A stretch of 64,000 nt of DNA from Haloprofundus marisrubri (GTDB lineage: Archaea; Halobacteriota; Halobacteria; Halobacteriales; Haloferacaceae), in contig NZ_LOPU01000029.1 of the NCBI RefSeq assembly GCF_001469955.1, positions 744,001-808,000 of the forward strand, read 5' to 3'. The stretch's first letter is position 1. Every line of letters starts with the position of its first letter. Shown in pieces: positions 25,443 through 34,294 of the stretch. The notes under the pieces were generated by a model. That model saw only the letters and a program-made list of their open reading frames with translations. It was not told where the DNA came from and ran no database searches. A program made the position numbers and the translations under genes.

Positions 25443-26522
25443 TCAGTCGTCTTGCTCGCGCGGCACGACTAACTCGTCATCGTCGCGGACGGCCATGCTC
25501 GCCACCGCGTCGCCTTCGTAGACGGCCAACCCCTCGTATCGACCGATGAGATAGCCGTCGTGTTCGGATTCGACGGTGTCGACCGGTTCACCGTGCGGCG
25601 TGACGATGTCGGCGACCACGTCCCCCGCGGAGACGGCCTCGCCGGCCTCGACGCGGTGACGAACCAGTCCGGCCGTCTCCGTCCGCGGGTGGACCGCCCG
25701 TCGAACCGGGAACTCCACCGGCGCAGGCGGGACGCCGGTTCCGGGTTCGGCGACACCATCTGGAATTTCGTCTATCATCCCGAGTTCGCGGAGGACGCCG
25801 TACACGCCCGCGACGCCCGCGGCCCGAACGTCTTCTTCGACGACGCTGTGTCCGCCTAGTTCCGCCGTGAACGACGGAATCCCGGCGGCGTTCAGCGCCG
25901 CGCCCGCCGTCGAGCGGTGCAGTCCTTGGTCCAGATACTCCTCGGCGGGGTACTCGGTGAGTATCGGCAGGCCGAACGCCTCGACCAAGCTTGCGAGTTC
26001 GTCCGCCAGCGACTCGGCTTCCTCTTTCGTTCGTCGCTCGCCGTACAGTACGCGGTCGCGGATAGAGAACGGAACCGACCCGACTTGGGCGGTGTGCAAG
26101 TCGACGAGTGCGTCCGCGGAGTCGACGAGAGCTTCGTACAGTCGTTCGTCGATTCGCTCTTGGGTCTTCGGCGGGCGGGTCGACTCGCCCTCGGGGTCCG
26201 GGAAGTACCGGTTCGGGTCGTCGTCGGCGTAGTACGACGTTCGGGCGTTCCGACGGAGGCCCGCCGGATTGACGAGTGGCACACAGACGACGGTTCCGGA
26301 GAGCAGCGCCGGGAGTTCCTCGCGCATCGCGTCTTGGGCGACGGCGACACCCGTCGCTTCGTCGCCGTGGACGCCACCGGTGAGCCACAGCGTCGGGCCA
26401 TCACGCTCGCCACGGGCGACGAGAACGGGGAGTTGTTCGTCGCCACCCGTCGGGAGACCGGTCGCTTTCAGCCATCCACGGGTCAGTTCTCCGCGTCGTG
26501 CTTCCGCAGTTCCGACGTTCAC
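25443..26522 (-). CDS. Succinylglutamate desuccinylase/aspartoacylase-family zinc hydrolase
   Basis: The product has 359 residues from GTG 26522. The M14-like zinc site is visible: GGVHGDEATG gives the His and Glu ligands, VDLHTAQVG the third ligand, and NPAGLRRNARTSYYADDDPNRYFP the substrate loop. The C-terminal 100 residues form a beta-rich domain (ETAGLVRHRVEAGEAVSAGDVVADIVTPHG) as in AstE/AspA relatives. It likely removes an acyl group from an N-acyl amino acid. The open frame runs 43 codons further upstream; GTG 26522 starts VNVGTAEARRG like relatives and has TTTTGA about 28-33 bases before it. Confidence 0.8.
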   Translation of the reverse strand: MNVGTAEARRGELTRGWLKATGLPTGGDEQLPVLVARGERDGPTLWLTGGVHGDEATGVAVAQDAMREELPALLSGTVVCVPLVNPAGLRRNARTSYYADDDPNRYFPDPEGESTRPPKTQERIDERLYEALVDSADALVDLHTAQVGSVPFSIRDRVLYGERRTKEEAESLADELASLVEAFGLPILTEYPAEEYLDQGLHRSTAGAALNAAGIPSFTAELGGHSVVEEDVRAAGVAGVYGVLRELGMIDEIPDGVAEPGTGVPPAPVEFPVRRAVHPRTETAGLVRHRVEAGEAVSAGDVVADIVTPHGEPVDTVESEHDGYLIGRYEGLAVYEGDAVASMAVRDDDELVVPREQDD

Positions 26523-26804
26523 AAGCGTCGGTCTCCCGGCACCGTCAAAAGACTGCGTCCGCCGGCAGACGAGTCGAAGTCGGGTCGTTCTCTCGTCGAC
26601 TATCGTCGAACCAGAATCCAGTTCGACGGCCCAATTTGTTTCACATTCCATATCAGAGACTTATCTGGGGTATTGGCTCGATTACTGAACAACTTCTAGA
26701 AATTAACACGATATGTACTGTGGTGAGTAGTTATCGTCGGATGAATCGCCGTAACGAATCGCCGAAACCAAAAATACTAGTACGTTACCCAGTCTCTTTC
26801 GGGA

Positions 26805-26854
26805 CGCTGCCGGCGGGAATCCCTCGGTTGGGGCCCGGAGTCACCGGCAGCGTT
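26805..26854 (+). ncRNA. Candidate small RNA stem-loop
   Basis: ACGCTGCCGG (26805-26814) pairs perfectly over ten bases with CCGGCAGCGT (26845-26854). The 30-base loop contains a second short hairpin, GGG-AAT-CCC (26816-26824). Its position just after a TATA-like element suggests a transcript beginning near 26800. I cannot match it to a known RNA family; SRP and RNase P RNA are excluded by sequence. Confidence 0.35.
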
Positions 26855-26916
26855 CTCGTCGATTCCACTCGCCGAGTCGAAACACGGAACCAGAACGGTT
26901 CAAGCAGTGGCTAACT

Positions 26917-26923
26917 ATATCCT
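26917..26923 (+). promoter_or_regulatory. TATA box of the Nudix gene
   Basis: TATATCC lies 21-27 bases before ATG 26944, consistent with a leaderless transcript. Confidence 0.55.
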
Positions 26924-26943
26924 GAGCCGTCGACGGTCATCCG

Positions 26944-27471
26944 ATGACCTCGGACGACTGGTCCGTTCTCCGCACCGTCTCGGTCGGTAGCGACGACGCC
27001 CGCGTCGGCTACGACTACCTCCGCCGCCCCGACGACGAAACCGAAGGTCGAATGTGGGCCGACACCCGCGATTCGGTCTGCGTCGTCGCCGAACAGGATG
27101 GAAAAATCGTCCTCGTCGAGGAGTACCGCCCGCGACTCGGCGAGACGGTGCTCTCCTGTCCCGTCGGTGCGGTCGAAGAAGACGAGTCGCTCGTCGAAGC
27201 CGCCGCCCGCGAACTCCGCGAGGAGACGGGCTACCGCGCCGACTCGCTCCGCTTACTGGAGACGAGCTATCCGGTCGCGTGGCTCCGAAAACGACGCGGT
27301 GTCGTCTTCGCCACGGGACTCACGCCCGGCGAGAAGCAGACCGACGACGACGAGTTCACTTCCGTCCGTCGGCTCTCGGTCGACGACGCACTCGAAGAAG
27401 CGCGACACCAACCGGTGACCGACTGGACGTTGCTGCCGCTACTTCTCTCGCGGTACGAAGGACTGGTGTAG
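26944..27471 (+). CDS. Nudix hydrolase (ADP-ribose pyrophosphatase-like)
   Basis: The product has 175 residues. The complete Nudix box is present: GAVEEDESLVEAAARELREETGY, matching Gx5Ex7REUxEExGU (written here in parts: GAVEEDES, then REL and REETGY). An N-terminal beta domain (RVGYDYLRRPDDETEG, VCVVAEQDGKIVLVEEYRPRLGE) resembles ADP-ribose and nucleotide-sugar pyrophosphatases, so clearance of ADP-ribose-like compounds is the best guess. It is a soluble, single gene; it converges on truB. Confidence 0.83.
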   Translation: MTSDDWSVLRTVSVGSDDARVGYDYLRRPDDETEGRMWADTRDSVCVVAEQDGKIVLVEEYRPRLGETVLSCPVGAVEEDESLVEAAARELREETGYRADSLRLLETSYPVAWLRKRRGVVFATGLTPGEKQTDDDEFTSVRRLSVDDALEEARHQPVTDWTLLPLLLSRYEGLV

Positions 27472-27505
27472 TGCGAGAAGCCGAGAGAACGACACAACTG
27501 CGCGC

Positions 27506-28378
27506 TCAAACGAGCACGCGTTCGAGCGAGACGACGATTCCACGCTCGGCCTCGGGGTCGCCGACGAGACGACCCAGACAGACCGCCGCGCCGTCGGGCG
27601 TGTAGCAGGCGAGCAGTTCGTCGCGTTCGATGTCGTCGTCCGCGTCCAAAACGCCCGGTGCGTAGACGGGTGCGCCAGTGGCGACCTGTTCGGCCGCGCT
27701 CTCGGCGATAGTGAGCGAGGAAAGATGCGTGAGCGCCTGTTCTGCGGGTGCGACGGCTTCTCTGAGAAACGACTCGTCGCCCTCGTCGGCGAACGCCAAC
27801 GCGTCGGCGAGGTCGTACATCCCCACGAGGTCGGTGTCGTCGAAGGGGTCCGTCGCCGTTCGGCGGAGATGTCCCATGTGCGCACCGGTTCCCAGCGCGA
27901 GACCGATGTCGTGGCAGAGTTTTCTGATGTAGGTTCCGCTCTCACAGCGGATTCTGAGGAGCGCCTGTCGCTCTTGGAGTTCGAGCACTTCCAACTCGTA
28001 AATCTCACGCGTGCGCAGGCGGCGCGAGACGGCGCTCTTGCGTGGGGGTTTCTGGTACAGGTCGCCCTCGAACTCGGCGACGACGGCTTCGAGGTCACTC
28101 GGCGCGTGTTTGTGAAGTTCGAGTACCGAGACGTACTCTTTGGTCCCTTCGAGAAACACTTGGGCGAGACGCGTCGCGTCGCCGGTGAGGACGGGTAGAC
28201 AGCCGGTGACCTTCGGGTCGAGCGTACCCGCGTGAGCGGCGCGTTCGACGCCCACCAGGTCGCGGACCCACCCCGAGACTTGGTGGGCCGAGGGGCCGGG
28301 CGGCTTGTCGAGGTTGACGACGCCGAAGGCGAGCAGTTCGTCGAGTGACCGTTCTTGGGGTGGGCCGCGCATCGTCAT
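27506..28378 (-). CDS. truB: tRNA/rRNA pseudouridine synthase, archaeal Cbf5/TruB type
   Basis: The product has 290 residues. The TruB catalytic domain has GVVNLDKPPGPSAH, the catalytic Asp in HAGTLDPKVTGCLPV, then YQKPPRKSAVSRRLR and CESGTYIRKLCHDIG. The last 80 residues are a PUA domain (ESAAEQVATGAPVYAPGVL, ACYTPDGAAVCLGRL). In archaea this enzyme is the catalytic subunit of H/ACA RNPs and also makes tRNA pseudouridine 55. It starts one base after the cmk stop, so both are in one message. GTG or ATG choices two codons apart do not change the product materially. Confidence 0.93.
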   Translation of the reverse strand: MTMRGPPQERSLDELLAFGVVNLDKPPGPSAHQVSGWVRDLVGVERAAHAGTLDPKVTGCLPVLTGDATRLAQVFLEGTKEYVSVLELHKHAPSDLEAVVAEFEGDLYQKPPRKSAVSRRLRTREIYELEVLELQERQALLRIRCESGTYIRKLCHDIGLALGTGAHMGHLRRTATDPFDDTDLVGMYDLADALAFADEGDESFLREAVAPAEQALTHLSSLTIAESAAEQVATGAPVYAPGVLDADDDIERDELLACYTPDGAAVCLGRLVGDPEAERGIVVSLERVLV

Positions 28379-28379
28379 C

Positions 28380-28958
28380 TCAGAAGTCGTAGCGGACGCC
28401 GGTCACCGGGTACTTTCCTTCGTCGTCGGCGGCGTCGTAGGCTTCGACGGCCGAGACGAGCGTGTCGAGAACGGGGTCCGGACCCCAACGGGCGGTGTTG
28501 AGCGCCACGTCGTAGATAGAGAGGTCGTCGATTGGGATGTCGTAGTACGCCATGTAGCGTTTGGCCTCGCTGGCTTCGCGGCGCTCGGTCTCCTCTCTCG
28601 CGGTGTCGACGGGTTTCTCCTCGCGGTCGGCGATGCGGTCGGCGCGGACCGACAGCGGCGCGTCGAGCCAGATACGGAAGTCGGCGTGGTCGGCCGCCAA
28701 CCAACCGGCGAGTCGGGATTCGAGCACGACGTCGTCGCGTTCGGCGGCGATGTCCGAGAGGCGACGGTCCAAATCGCGGTCTATCTGGTCGTCCTCCTCG
28801 GCGAGTTCGTTGAACTCGACGGGCGACATGCCGCGCTCCTCGGCGAGCGTCCGAAAGATATCGCCGCCGGAGATGTGGTCGTAGCCGAACGCCTCGGCGA
28901 GTCCGGCCGCCGTGGTACTCTTACCACTGCCCGGCGGGCCGGAGACGGTTAGCAACAT
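28380..28958 (-). CDS. cmk: Cytidylate kinase, archaeal type
   Basis: The product has 192 residues. The P-loop GPPGSGKST is at the N-terminus, followed by the CMP-binding region ([16 protein letters not shown]) and [24 protein letters not shown]. It phosphorylates CMP and dCMP to the diphosphates. This is the short archaeal form. ATG 28958 (MLLTVSGPP) is seven codons inside the frame. It stands directly before truB, the usual archaeal order. Confidence 0.93.
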   Translation of the reverse strand: MLLTVSGPPGSGKSTTAAGLAEAFGYDHISGGDIFRTLAEERGMSPVEFNELAEEDDQIDRDLDRRLSDIAAERDDVVLESRLAGWLAADHADFRIWLDAPLSVRADRIADREEKPVDTAREETERREASEAKRYMAYYDIPIDDLSIYDVALNTARWGPDPVLDTLVSAVEAYDAADDEGKYPVTGVRYDF

Positions 28959-29093
28959 ACTCCCTCTCGGCAGGAGCAACTGAAAGGTGTTGTCGTTGCC
29001 GGCGGGGGCGCGAGCGGGTCACACGGTGGACGTCAGCAGAAACGACACACGTCGCCGTCGCTGGAGCGGTCCGGACGGAAAGAAGAACCGAGA

Positions 29094-30008
29094 TTACGAC
29101 GTCGACGGCGTCGTGCTGATGTTCAGTCCCTTGCGGATGATCTGGGAGAACGCCATCGAGCAGAGGAAGTACCAGACAATCCACGTCTGGATGGGCCCGA
29201 CGATGCCCTCCTTCCACGACACTTCGCCGGCCAGCGGGATGACGATGTTCTGCAGCGTCACGTGCTGGGTGCCGCCGCCGATGCCGATTGCCCAGTACAT
29301 CCAGAGGAACACCGGGATGGTGAGGAACATAATCCACACCATGGGGCGGAACTGCTCTTTGAACATCCCCATCTGCTCGCCCATCGCCTCCATCTGCTCT
29401 TCCTGTATCGCTTCGAGTGCGGCGTCGTCGTCGTTCTCTTGGGCCTCCTTGCGGCGGTCCTGCAGGTCTTTCATCCGCGCCTGATACTGGCCCATCTTGT
29501 CCATGTCCATCAGGTTCGCCTGCAGAATCGTCGAGTACAGACCCGTGCCCATCGCGAGAATCATCACGACGGCGTAGAACGGAAGCATCTCCGCCAGCGG
29601 GCCGAGGAACACGTCGAACGCGCCGCCGACGACGTTGCGTACCGCTGCAACCGAGTAGCCGAGGAACAGGCCGACGGTGACGACGGCCGCTCCTTTGTCC
29701 CACTTCGACCACGTCGTCGTCTCGATGTCGTCGCCGCTCGACGAGGATGAAGACGAAGACGACGAGTCGGCGCTTCCGTTGAGACCCGCACGGACGGCGT
29801 CGGGGTCCTGAATACGGAAGCCCTCCTCGCCGTCGACGAGGATTCCTTGTTCGATGAGACGGCCCCACTGGCCGCTCGAAAGGTCGTCGCGTACGTCGAC
29901 CCACCGAACCTCACCGTTCTCGGAGCGGTCTAAGACGACCTCTATCGCTCGCTCCATCTCCGAATTGTTGGAGACGAGCGAACGCACTCTCGATTCGACT
30001 CTTGCCAT
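29094..30008 (-). CDS. DUF106/EMC3-like membrane protein insertase (archaeal Oxa1/YidC family)
   Basis: The product has 304 residues. An N-terminal domain of about 80 residues resembling a winged helix is joined by an S10 linker to the membrane part: a first helix (GAAVVTVGLFLGYSVA), a second (LPFYAVVMILAMGTGLYSTILQ), a cytoplasmic helical hairpin (KMGQYQARMKDLQDRRKEAQ, AMGEQMGMFKEQFRP), then two more helices. DUF106 proteins are the archaeal members of the Oxa1 superfamily and insert proteins into the membrane. A TATA-like CTTAACC about 27 bases upstream suggests its own promoter, 77 bases after adk. Confidence 0.87.
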   Translation of the reverse strand: MARVESRVRSLVSNNSEMERAIEVVLDRSENGEVRWVDVRDDLSSGQWGRLIEQGILVDGEEGFRIQDPDAVRAGLNGSADSSSSSSSSSSGDDIETTTWSKWDKGAAVVTVGLFLGYSVAAVRNVVGGAFDVFLGPLAEMLPFYAVVMILAMGTGLYSTILQANLMDMDKMGQYQARMKDLQDRRKEAQENDDDAALEAIQEEQMEAMGEQMGMFKEQFRPMVWIMFLTIPVFLWMYWAIGIGGGTQHVTLQNIVIPLAGEVSWKEGIVGPIQTWIVWYFLCSMAFSQIIRKGLNISTTPSTS

Positions 30009-30085
30009 TGCCGGAGATTGGCTACCACCGGTTAAGAAGCTTTTACTATCGACTCAGCGGTGAGCGTCCGTGCTTTCCGCCCGCT

Positions 30086-30703
30086 TCAGGCGTCTGTGAC
30101 GACGGATTTGACGTCCTCGAACACCTGGTCGGGCGTCTGTTCGCCGTCGACTTCGACGAGTTCGTCGCTGTCGCGGTAGTACTGGATGACCTCGGCGGTG
30201 TTCTCCTCGTAGACGCGGAGACGCTCGCGCACGACGTCTTCGGTGTCGTCGTCACGCTGGACGAGCCGGTCGGCGATTTCGTCGTCGTCGGGCATGTCGA
30301 ACTCCGTGTGGTAGATGTCGCCCGTCTCTGGGTCGAGACGGCGGCCGGTGAGACGGCGAACGAGTTCGTCGTCGCTCACGTCGAGGTAGATAACCGAGTC
30401 GAGGTCGGTGATGTCGTCGAGATACTCCGCCTGCGAGAGGTTTCGCGGGTAGCCGTCGAGGACGAATCCGGAGGCGTTCGAGAGCGCCTCCTCGACGATT
30501 TCGTTGACGAGGCCGTCGGGGACGAGTTCACCCGCGTCCATGTACTCGCGCGGAGTGCCGTACTCGGTCTCCATATCCTTGTTCGCTCTGAGCGCGTCAC
30601 CGGTCGTGACGTGTTCGAGCGAAAACTCCTCGGCGAGTCGTTTGCTCTGGGTTCCTTTGCCTGCGCCGGGCGCACCGAGTAACAGCACCTTCTTGTCGCT
30701 CAT
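30086..30703 (-). CDS. adk: Adenylate kinase
   Basis: The product has 205 residues. The P-loop is [10 protein letters not shown], followed by the AMP-binding TTGDALRAN and [13 protein letters not shown], and the LID region with [22 protein letters not shown], shorter than the zinc-binding LID (no four-Cys set). It catalyses 2 ADP to ATP plus AMP. In most haloarchaea adk follows secY; here the DNA upstream is an unrelated gene read the other way, and a promoter of its own is present. Confidence 0.95.
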   Translation of the reverse strand: MSDKKVLLLGAPGAGKGTQSKRLAEEFSLEHVTTGDALRANKDMETEYGTPREYMDAGELVPDGLVNEIVEEALSNASGFVLDGYPRNLSQAEYLDDITDLDSVIYLDVSDDELVRRLTGRRLDPETGDIYHTEFDMPDDDEIADRLVQRDDDTEDVVRERLRVYEENTAEVIQYYRDSDELVEVDGEQTPDQVFEDVKSVVTDA

Positions 30704-30722
30704 ACCTGCCCATCACCCTCCG

Positions 30723-30731
30723 GGGATAAAG
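30723..30731 (-). promoter_or_regulatory. TATA box of adk
   Basis: On this strand TCTTTATCC lies 20-28 bases before ATG 30703, so adk has its own leaderless promoter and does not depend on an upstream secY. Confidence 0.5.
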
Positions 30732-30812
30732 ACCTGAAGATAGCCGCCGATACCACCCCAACGAAAAGCCCGAATCGGTCGGGTTTTCCCGCCCGCCGTC
30801 GTCGCTTCCCGT

Positions 30813-31226
30813 ATGACTCGATTCGACGCCGAAACCCCGTCCGAACGCCGAAAACTGTTCGCCGACGCCGTCTCCGCACACCGGACGCGCGCGAGCGACT
30901 TCCTCACGATTCAGGTCGACGCCGCCGAGGAACCCGAACTCGAAGAGACCGAAGTCGACGACCCGACACCGCCGTGGCTACAGTTCTTCCAGCAGACGGT
31001 CAACGTCGACTGTACGGACGCCGAACTCGACCGACTGAAGCAGTTGGTCGGTGACTACCCCGAGTTCCGCATCGACGAACTGGAGACGCCCGAAGACGCC
31101 GAGGGAACCAACGTCCGAATCACCGCCCGCGCCGACCCGAATCGGCTGGCGGACTTCTTCGAGCGGACGTTTCAGGACGTGTACGGCTACGGCGAGGAGT
31201 ACCGCGTGTGGGTCGTCGCCGTCTGA
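30813..31226 (+). CDS. Conserved haloarchaeal protein, unknown function
   Basis: The product has 137 residues, acidic, with no membrane segment. It has a helical N-terminus (ERRKLFADAVSAHRTRASDFLTIQVDA), an acidic stretch, and a C-terminal alpha/beta part (DRLKQLVGDYPEFRIDELETPE, NVRITARADPNRLADFFERTFQDVYG). The latter looks like a small ferredoxin-like fold, but I cannot assign a family with confidence. It is divergent from adk and about 105 bases before the uspA-type gene. Confidence 0.65.
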   Translation: MTRFDAETPSERRKLFADAVSAHRTRASDFLTIQVDAAEEPELEETEVDDPTPPWLQFFQQTVNVDCTDAELDRLKQLVGDYPEFRIDELETPEDAEGTNVRITARADPNRLADFFERTFQDVYGYGEEYRVWVVAV

Positions 31227-31332
31227 GCGTCGCTTTCCTTTCTCTCTTCTTTCTCGCTTCGCTCTTCTCTCATCTCTCTCGCGTCTCGCTCCGACACTGA
31301 ACGCTATACCGTTCGCTCTCGTAGGTGGTGGC

Positions 31333-31785
31333 ATGCCCGATTCTAACTCGGCCGCCGATACGTCGTTGTTTGCTCGTCCGGTCGTCCCTGTCGCCGGCGA
31401 CGACGACGCCGAGAAGACGGCGCGGGTCGCACTGCCTCGAATCGCCGCCGTCGGCGGCGAGATGCTCGCACTCCACGTCGTCGAGAAAGCCGGCGGCGCG
31501 CCGGACAAAGCCTCCGTCGAGCAACGCGAAGAACACGCTTCGGAAGCGTTCGCCGTCATCGAAGAACTGGCCGCAGAAGCGGGTGTCGACGTACGAACTC
31601 GCGTCGCCTACGGCACGAACGTCGCCGCCACCATCCTCGACGTCGCCCGCGAGGAAGACGCCTCGGCTATCGTGTTCTCACCCCGCGGCGGTAGCAAGTG
31701 GGCGAAACTGCTGACCGGTGACGTTTCTGACTCCCTGGTCGAAGATGCCGACCGGCCCGTCGTCGTTCTCCCCACCTCGAACTAA
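31333..31785 (+). CDS. Universal stress protein (UspA family)
   Basis: The product has 150 residues, one Usp domain. RPVVPVAGDDDAEKTARVA gives the first strand and phosphate-side loop; the C-terminal ATP-binding motif is degenerate (FSPRGGSKWAKLLTGDVSDSLV) but keeps G-x-S and the final Ser-x-Ser/Leu pattern. Usp proteins bind ATP or other ligands and respond to stress. It is 215 bases before a transporter carrying two Usp domains, so a regulatory link to transport is possible. Confidence 0.83.
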   Translation: MPDSNSAADTSLFARPVVPVAGDDDAEKTARVALPRIAAVGGEMLALHVVEKAGGAPDKASVEQREEHASEAFAVIEELAAEAGVDVRTRVAYGTNVAATILDVAREEDASAIVFSPRGGSKWAKLLTGDVSDSLVEDADRPVVVLPTSN

Positions 31786-32000
31786 TCGGAGAGCGAGTCG
31801 ACAGGTCGTCGAGCGCCGTTGAGAGTCGTCGAACGGCACTGAGAGCCGACGGAAGCTGCCGTTCCGCCACCGACCTACAAAAACCAACGCACGTTCCCGA
31901 ACTGCGTATTCCAAATTACTTAAACGGATAGCGCGGTATCTATCTGCTATGTCGTACCCCCGAACAGCACTGCGTAGCGTCTCATCGTTGTGGTCCTCTC

Positions 32001-34235
32001 ATGGCTGACGAAGAACTCGCCAAAGACCTCGGTCCGCTCGCGGCGTTGACTATCGGCGTCGGGACGATGATTGGCGCAGGTATCTTCGTCCTCCCGGGAA
32101 CCGCCATCCAGCAGGCCGGTTGGTTCGCCGTCGTCTCGTTTCTGGTCGGCGGCGCTATCGCGCTGCTGACGGCGCTTTCGGCCTCGGAACTCGGGACGGC
32201 GATGCCGCGTTCCGGCGGTGCGTACTTCTACGTCAACCGCGCACTGGGACCGCTTTTCGGCTCCGTCGCCGGATGGGCTAACTGGATGGGTCTGGCGTTC
32301 GCCTCGGCGTTCTACATGGTCGGCTTCGGCCAGTACGTCCAGAACATCGCCGGTCTCTCCGACACCATCGGCGTCGCCGGATTCGGTATCGACCCCGTCA
32401 AACTGATAGCGCTCGCAGGCGCGGCGCTGTTCGTCCTCATCAACTACGTCGGCGCGAAGGAGACCGGCAAACTCCAGAACATCATCGTCGTCATCCTCGT
32501 GGCGATTCTCGCGGTGTTCACCGTCGTCGGGTCGCTTCGCGCGGACCCGGCGAACCTCCCCGAGAGTCGCGGCTTCGGCCCGATGATAACGACGACGGGT
32601 CTCATCTTCGTCTCCTATCTCGGCTTCGTCCAGATTACGTCGGTCGCAGAAGAAATCAAAGACCCCGACAGGAACCTCCCGCGGGCGGTCATCGGTAGCG
32701 TCGTCATCGTGACGCTCATCTACGCGCTGGTGCTCATCGTGATGAGCGCCGCCGTCGAACAGGGGTTCATCGCCGAACAGGAGGCCGCGGGCAACATCGC
32801 CGTCGTCGAAGTCGCAGAGCTCATCCTCGGTCCCGCCGGGGCGATTGCGATGCTCATCGGCGGCCTACTCGCAACGGCGTCCAGCGCGAACGCGAGCATT
32901 CTCGCCTCCTCGCGCATCAACTTCGCAATGGGTCGTGACGCCATCGTCACACCGGACCTCAACGAGATACACGAGCGCTTCGGCACGCCGTACCGCTCTA
33001 TCGCCGTCACGGGCGGGTTCATTCTGGTCTTCATCGTCGTCGCGCCAATCGACACGTTGGCGACGATGGGCAGCGTGCTCCACCTCGTCATCTACGGACT
33101 GTTGAACATCGCGCTCATCGTGATGCGTGAAGCCGACGTCGAGGAGTACGACCCGTCCTACACCGTGCCGTTCTACCCGGTGACGCCCATCGTCGGTTCG
33201 ATTCTCTCGTTCGCACTCATCGCCTTTATCGAACCGCGAGTCACTATCGCGTTCAGCGCGGCGTTCGTCGCGTTCGCAGTCCTCTGGTACCTGTTCTACG
33301 CACGCTCGCGGACCACGAAACAGGGCGTCCTCAGCGACTACATCCTCAGTCGTGCCGACCGGATGCCCGAACCGGCCGTCTCCGCCGCCACGACGGTCAA
33401 ACCCGACGGCGGTCAGTACCGCGTGATGGTACCACTCGCAAATCCCGAGAACCAGACGGACCTCATCACGCTCGCAAGCGCCATCGCCAAACAGGAAAGC
33501 GGCACCGTCGTCGCCGTCAACATCCAGCAGGTGCCCGACCAGACCTCCTTGGAGGCCGCTCGTCGGCAAGGCGACTACGACGCGGCCCACCGACTGCTCG
33601 AACGCGCCCGCGACGACGCCGAGACGTTCGACGTGCCCGTGGAGACGCACACGATTCTCTCGCACCGAACGTTCGAGGAAGTGTTCGACGCCGCGCGGAC
33701 GTACGACGCCGACCTGACGGTCATGGGCTGGGGGCCGGACGCCCACGGGTCGCCGGGGCGCGCAGAGAGCGCAATCGACGAACTCGCCAGTTCGCTCCCG
33801 TGTGACTTCCTCGTGCTCAGAGACCGCGGGTTCGACGCCTCGCGCATTCTCGTTCCCACCGCGGGTGGCCCGGACTCGGACCTCTCGGCGGCCATCGCCA
33901 AGTTGCTCCGCGCGGAGTACGGGTCGACGGTGACGCTTCTACACGTCGCCGACGACGAGTCGGAGGGACGTGAGTTCCTCGAAGGCTGGGCCGACAACCA
34001 CGGACTCGGCGACGCCGAACTGGTCGTCGAATCCGGCGACGTCGAAGCGGCCATCGAAAGCCACGCGAGAGACGCGACGATGCTCGTCGTCGGTGCGACC
34101 GAACGCGGCCTGCTCTCGCGGTTGTTCACCGACAGCCTCGTGTTGAACGTCGTCGAAGACGTCGACTGCTCGGTGTTGCTCGCCGAGAAAAAGCGGAAGC
34201 GGACGCTGCGCGAGCGGTTGTTCGGTAGCAACTGA
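32001..34235 (+). CDS. APC-family amino-acid permease fused to two C-terminal Usp domains
   Basis: The product has 744 residues. Residues 1-440 are an APC permease with 12 membrane segments; GVGTMIGAGIFVLPG is the substrate-binding GxG region of helix 1 and FVSYLGFVQITSVAEEIKDP belongs to helix 6. Residues 470-605 and 613-735 are two Usp domains; the second has the ATP-binding motif GATERGLLSRLFTDSL, the first a degenerate one. Substrate uptake is probably of an amino acid or polyamine, gated by nucleotide binding. A TATA-like ACTTAAAC upstream (near 31917) suggests a leader of about 55 bases. Confidence 0.9.
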   Translation: MADEELAKDLGPLAALTIGVGTMIGAGIFVLPGTAIQQAGWFAVVSFLVGGAIALLTALSASELGTAMPRSGGAYFYVNRALGPLFGSVAGWANWMGLAFASAFYMVGFGQYVQNIAGLSDTIGVAGFGIDPVKLIALAGAALFVLINYVGAKETGKLQNIIVVILVAILAVFTVVGSLRADPANLPESRGFGPMITTTGLIFVSYLGFVQITSVAEEIKDPDRNLPRAVIGSVVIVTLIYALVLIVMSAAVEQGFIAEQEAAGNIAVVEVAELILGPAGAIAMLIGGLLATASSANASILASSRINFAMGRDAIVTPDLNEIHERFGTPYRSIAVTGGFILVFIVVAPIDTLATMGSVLHLVIYGLLNIALIVMREADVEEYDPSYTVPFYPVTPIVGSILSFALIAFIEPRVTIAFSAAFVAFAVLWYLFYARSRTTKQGVLSDYILSRADRMPEPAVSAATTVKPDGGQYRVMVPLANPENQTDLITLASAIAKQESGTVVAVNIQQVPDQTSLEAARRQGDYDAAHRLLERARDDAETFDVPVETHTILSHRTFEEVFDAARTYDADLTVMGWGPDAHGSPGRAESAIDELASSLPCDFLVLRDRGFDASRILVPTAGGPDSDLSAAIAKLLRAEYGSTVTLLHVADDESEGREFLEGWADNHGLGDAELVVESGDVEAAIESHARDATMLVVGATERGLLSRLFTDSLVLNVVEDVDCSVLLAEKKRKRTLRERLFGSN

Positions 34236-34266
34236 GCGCCGTCCGGACGGCGAAAAATCGATTTTC

Positions 34267-34294
34267 GTTCTCAGTTCTCAGTTCTCAGTTCTCA
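34267..34294. repeat. Four perfect 7-bp repeats spanning a stop codon
   Basis: GTTCTCA is repeated four times in tandem; on the minus strand this reads TGAGAAC. The first copy met by the ribosome supplies the TGA stop of the GNAT gene (34292-34294). A fifth unit is degenerate (GTTCCC). Confidence 0.85.

Larger units (their letters stand above)
26523..26943. other. 421-base intergenic region with a candidate structured transcript
   Basis: The 3' part contains the Nudix promoter. The middle has AAAAATACTA (26771-26780), a TATA-like element, followed 25 bases later by a stem-loop at 26805-26854. Tracts such as ATTAACACGATATG make this gap more AT-rich than the coding DNA. No credible protein frame was found. 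Confidence 0.55.

Noticed and set aside
26771-26943. SRP or RNase P RNA
   Set aside because: Too short, and the conserved sequence blocks of those RNAs are missing.
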